This document shows positions 61,795-64,000 of a stretch of DNA of 64,000 nt, one piece after another; positions within the stretch are counted from its first letter, which is position 1, and every line of letters starts with the position of its first letter. Origin of the DNA: Lophius americanus (Eukaryota; Chordata; Actinopteri; Lophiiformes; Lophiidae); the NCBI GenBank assembly GCA_037951165.1, contig JBBDHG010000127.1:1544501-1608500 (forward strand). The letters run 5' to 3'. The position numbers and the translations under genes are program-made. The notes beneath the pieces were generated by a model. The model searched no databases and was not told where the DNA came from. It saw only the letters and a program-made list of their open reading frames with translations.

Positions 61795-63480
61795 CTCCGT
61801 GCACACATTCTCAATCATCCTCCCTTTGATGCTCTTTCATGATCCATCTCATTGATGCAGGAGTCCAGGTCAGGTCAGCTAATCAATCACCTGCCTGGCA
61901 TTTGAATTGCTGGTTCCGTCTATAGGCTTCCTGTGTACTTACTCCTCTGATCTCCTCTTCTGCAAACACAGAACCGCTGACAAGCTGGGCCACGCGAGAG
62001 AGGACATCATCCCAAAAATGAGACCTATAGCTTGAACAGTGTGCATTCTGGCCACGTGCCATTGTTGCTACAGACAATGGTGACAGTCAAACAACAGCAT
62101 CAAGCTGAAGTCATGCTGCTTCATCCTCCAGGACTTGCTTTTGGGGTCCTCTCAAACCTTTTTATATGCAATAAACTACGAGCAGAGGGAGAGGATGATG
62201 TAATCTATGACTAAATGTGAGGATTGTGCTATAGTGAATTTTTATTTTCTTTATGGCTTCAGTAGAGCATCTAAATTATATACGTGTCAGCCGGAAAAGT
62301 AGCAATATTTGCAGTTTCCTTGGGAGTACTGCAGCGGGCCTTACCACAGTCATTTAATTGGATTGTCAATCTGAGGAAGCCCACTTCCTCCTCTGTTTAA
62401 CACACACACGATAACATGCCGCTGCCCTTGGGTGCTGTTACCTTAACCACACATCATAATCATATAATAATCTGATTTTATCTGTCACCCAGCCAAGTCA
62501 TGGGTCTGGGTGCTGAAGAGGGGTTAGTAATAAATGAAGAAAAAATAATAGATAAAATAAAAAAAAAGGGGAAAGGGTTCCATTTTCTCTTGGTGTTGTT
62601 CCCGTAATGCCACCCCTGCCGCCTCCCCCCCCCCCCGCCATGTGCACTGAACTCTGACATCTTTCTCCAGTCAATCAATAGGTCACATTTCTTATTACAC
62701 CCTGCCACTCACCTACACCAGTTCCTGCTTGCACACGCTCACAACACAAACAGACACAGCAGCTATTAAATCAGTATCTTTTTTTTTCGCTGTTTTTGCC
62801 ACCACTCTCCATCCGTCTTTTCCTCCAGCCATCCTCTGTTGCTGCAATCTCCTAACCTCTCTTCCACCAAAACGATGCAAGCAGAATTAGAAAAAATATA
62901 ACCTTGCCGCTCAAGTCATCTCCTCCGGTTTCTGCTCCTCTTTCACACCTCCTTCTTCTCCTTCTTCTTCCCACTCTCCTCTCATTTTCCACTTTGCTGC
63001 TCTGCTCCTCATCAGTCAGTCAGCCAGCCTGCGGTCTGACAGAGATGCAGGGTTCTGATGGAGGCTGCCAGGGTGTCAGCGCCTATCTATTCACCAACAT
63101 ACACGCATGCATACACTTAATATGCAACAAACTGCTGGAGAAACAGGGGAGGAATGGCAACAAAACAGCTATATCACAGAGTTCCATTTAAATTTCCATG
63201 CATTAATTTCTTCTAAATATGTCTGGCAGGGCTGTTGTCAGACAGAAAATTGTTTGTGGATTCACAGTGGTGGTTCTCTTGACATTATAATTGGCGAGAT
63301 AAACAAACTTTATAGGTATTTTCTCTGTTCCTATCTCCAGTAAATGTAATATGGTAGATTCTATCTATCGGATATCATGGTGGTGGACTATGTTTTCCAA
63401 GGCCATCGTATAAGCATTATTGCCACCTTGTAAACAAACAAGCAGAGAGGAGACCCTTCATGAAAGGTATCAAACTAGGC

Positions 63481-64000
63481 GGGTTTACATGGGACAATTT
63501 TGTCCTATCCCAATTAAACCTTACTGAATTGCAATGTCAGTTGCCTGTTTACATGACCTGTGTTTACATGCATCAACTCATCTAATCAGAAACAGGTTTC
63601 TGACACGCGCAGACGATCCACAGTTCCGTTCATAAGAAGGCGATAATGCAATGAGCTGGGTGCGAACCGCCAATAAGCGCCCAGAAGAAGAATACGACAA
63701 AGTGGGCATGCGTGGAAGTGACTTTTCGTCCATCTAACCGTCCAACTATATTAGTCTTTCAAAGTTGCAATGAATAAATGACTCTCCGATGTAGACCAGT
63801 ACTGTTTGTGTGTGCGCTGAAAAAACTCAGAGCCAGAGCATGCACAGATACAACTCAAAAATAGAGCTTTATGAAACAGCGTTTACATGCAGCGACTGGC
63901 AATCGGAAATGCTTTCCAAAAGGACTTACAATACCTCATTGCAAAGGACTGAAATCTCTTTCGGAGAGGGCTTTTTCTTTCGGAAAGAGGTATTTACACG
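63481..64000. mobile_element. MITE-like element, copy 2 (GGGTTTACAYGG termini), cut by window end
   Basis: Begins GGGTTTACATGG and repeats TTTACATG words internally (about 63549, 63564 and 63882). From 63697 it follows copy 1 (ACAAAGTGGGCATGCG, GACTTTTCGTCCATCTAACC, TCTTTCAAAGTTGCAATGAA, AAATGACTCTCCGATGTAGA). The window ends inside it, at GGAAAGAGGTATTTACACG, which lies before the right end seen in copy 1. No transposase; non-autonomous. Confidence 0.75.

Larger units (their letters stand above)
42329..64000 (+). other. tenm2: Downstream tenm2 intronic sequence
   Basis: No further teneurin exon, in particular nothing resembling the proline/histidine-rich rest of the intracellular domain or the transmembrane segment, is found. 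Repeats are listed separately. Nothing recognisable is seen in 42380-44029, 44570-46127, 46148-47305, 47481-47984, 48276-50020, 50706-53199, 53406-57006, 57333-59774, 59989-60147 and 61789-63480. Pyrimidine-rich tracts lie at 42840-43090, 45970-46220, 57770-58110 and 62800-63000, and A-runs at about 52882-52897 and 52950-52962. Confidence 0.6.

Overview
The window is vertebrate nuclear DNA, almost certainly from a teleost fish. It is AT-rich and largely non-coding, crowded with CA/GT microsatellites. Its interspersed repeats are those typical of fish: an L2-type LINE with LINE tails, RTE-type fragments, a tRNA-headed V-SINE-like family in both orientations, and hAT-like and MITE-like DNA elements. 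No bacterial gene organisation, rRNA, functional tRNA or CRISPR array is visible.

Only one gene can be supported, on the + strand: a teneurin, best matched to tenm2 (teneurin-2). The exon at 1038-1328 encodes a conserved part of the N-terminal cytoplasmic domain (NFTLAELGICEP, GYSLSAGSDADSD, ENSALTLTDSEN, KSDDE). It is flanked by consensus splice sites and has phase 1 introns on both sides. A second, 48-nt exon at 12394-12441 has excellent splice sites and the same phase (1-1). It would insert 16 mostly acidic residues directly after the conserved exon, and I do not recognise it from other teneurins. The transmembrane segment, EGF repeats and later exons are not here, so the rest of the window is intron or alternative 5' structure. 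Very large 5' introns are known for teneurin genes.

Region by region: 1-1037 is the end of an upstream intron. 1329-12393 is an intron with hAT-like, RTE and other repeat debris. 12442 to about 39237 is a long intron with SINEs, MITEs, a perfect 25-bp hairpin (18626-18680), a tandemly duplicated transposon remnant (about 32757-33745) and large GT arrays. About 39238-39992 looks like an intragenic promoter plus alternative first exon: a polypyrimidine block, a GA-rich leader, a CCAAT-type box, upstream ORFs, then an ATG-headed reading frame ending at a strong donor in phase 1. A further exon-like block at 42123-42328 also ends in phase 1 shortly after an ATG. Together these could make a shorter teneurin transcript, but this is inference. 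42329-64000 is again intron-like, ending with an L2 LINE copy (about 60148-61550) and a second copy of the MITE seen at 17228-17666.

Most of the sequence is ordinary fish intron. The observations most worth testing are the acidic microexon, the putative internal promoter with its two phase-matched candidate exons, the perfect hairpin, and the repeat families present in duplicate within the window.
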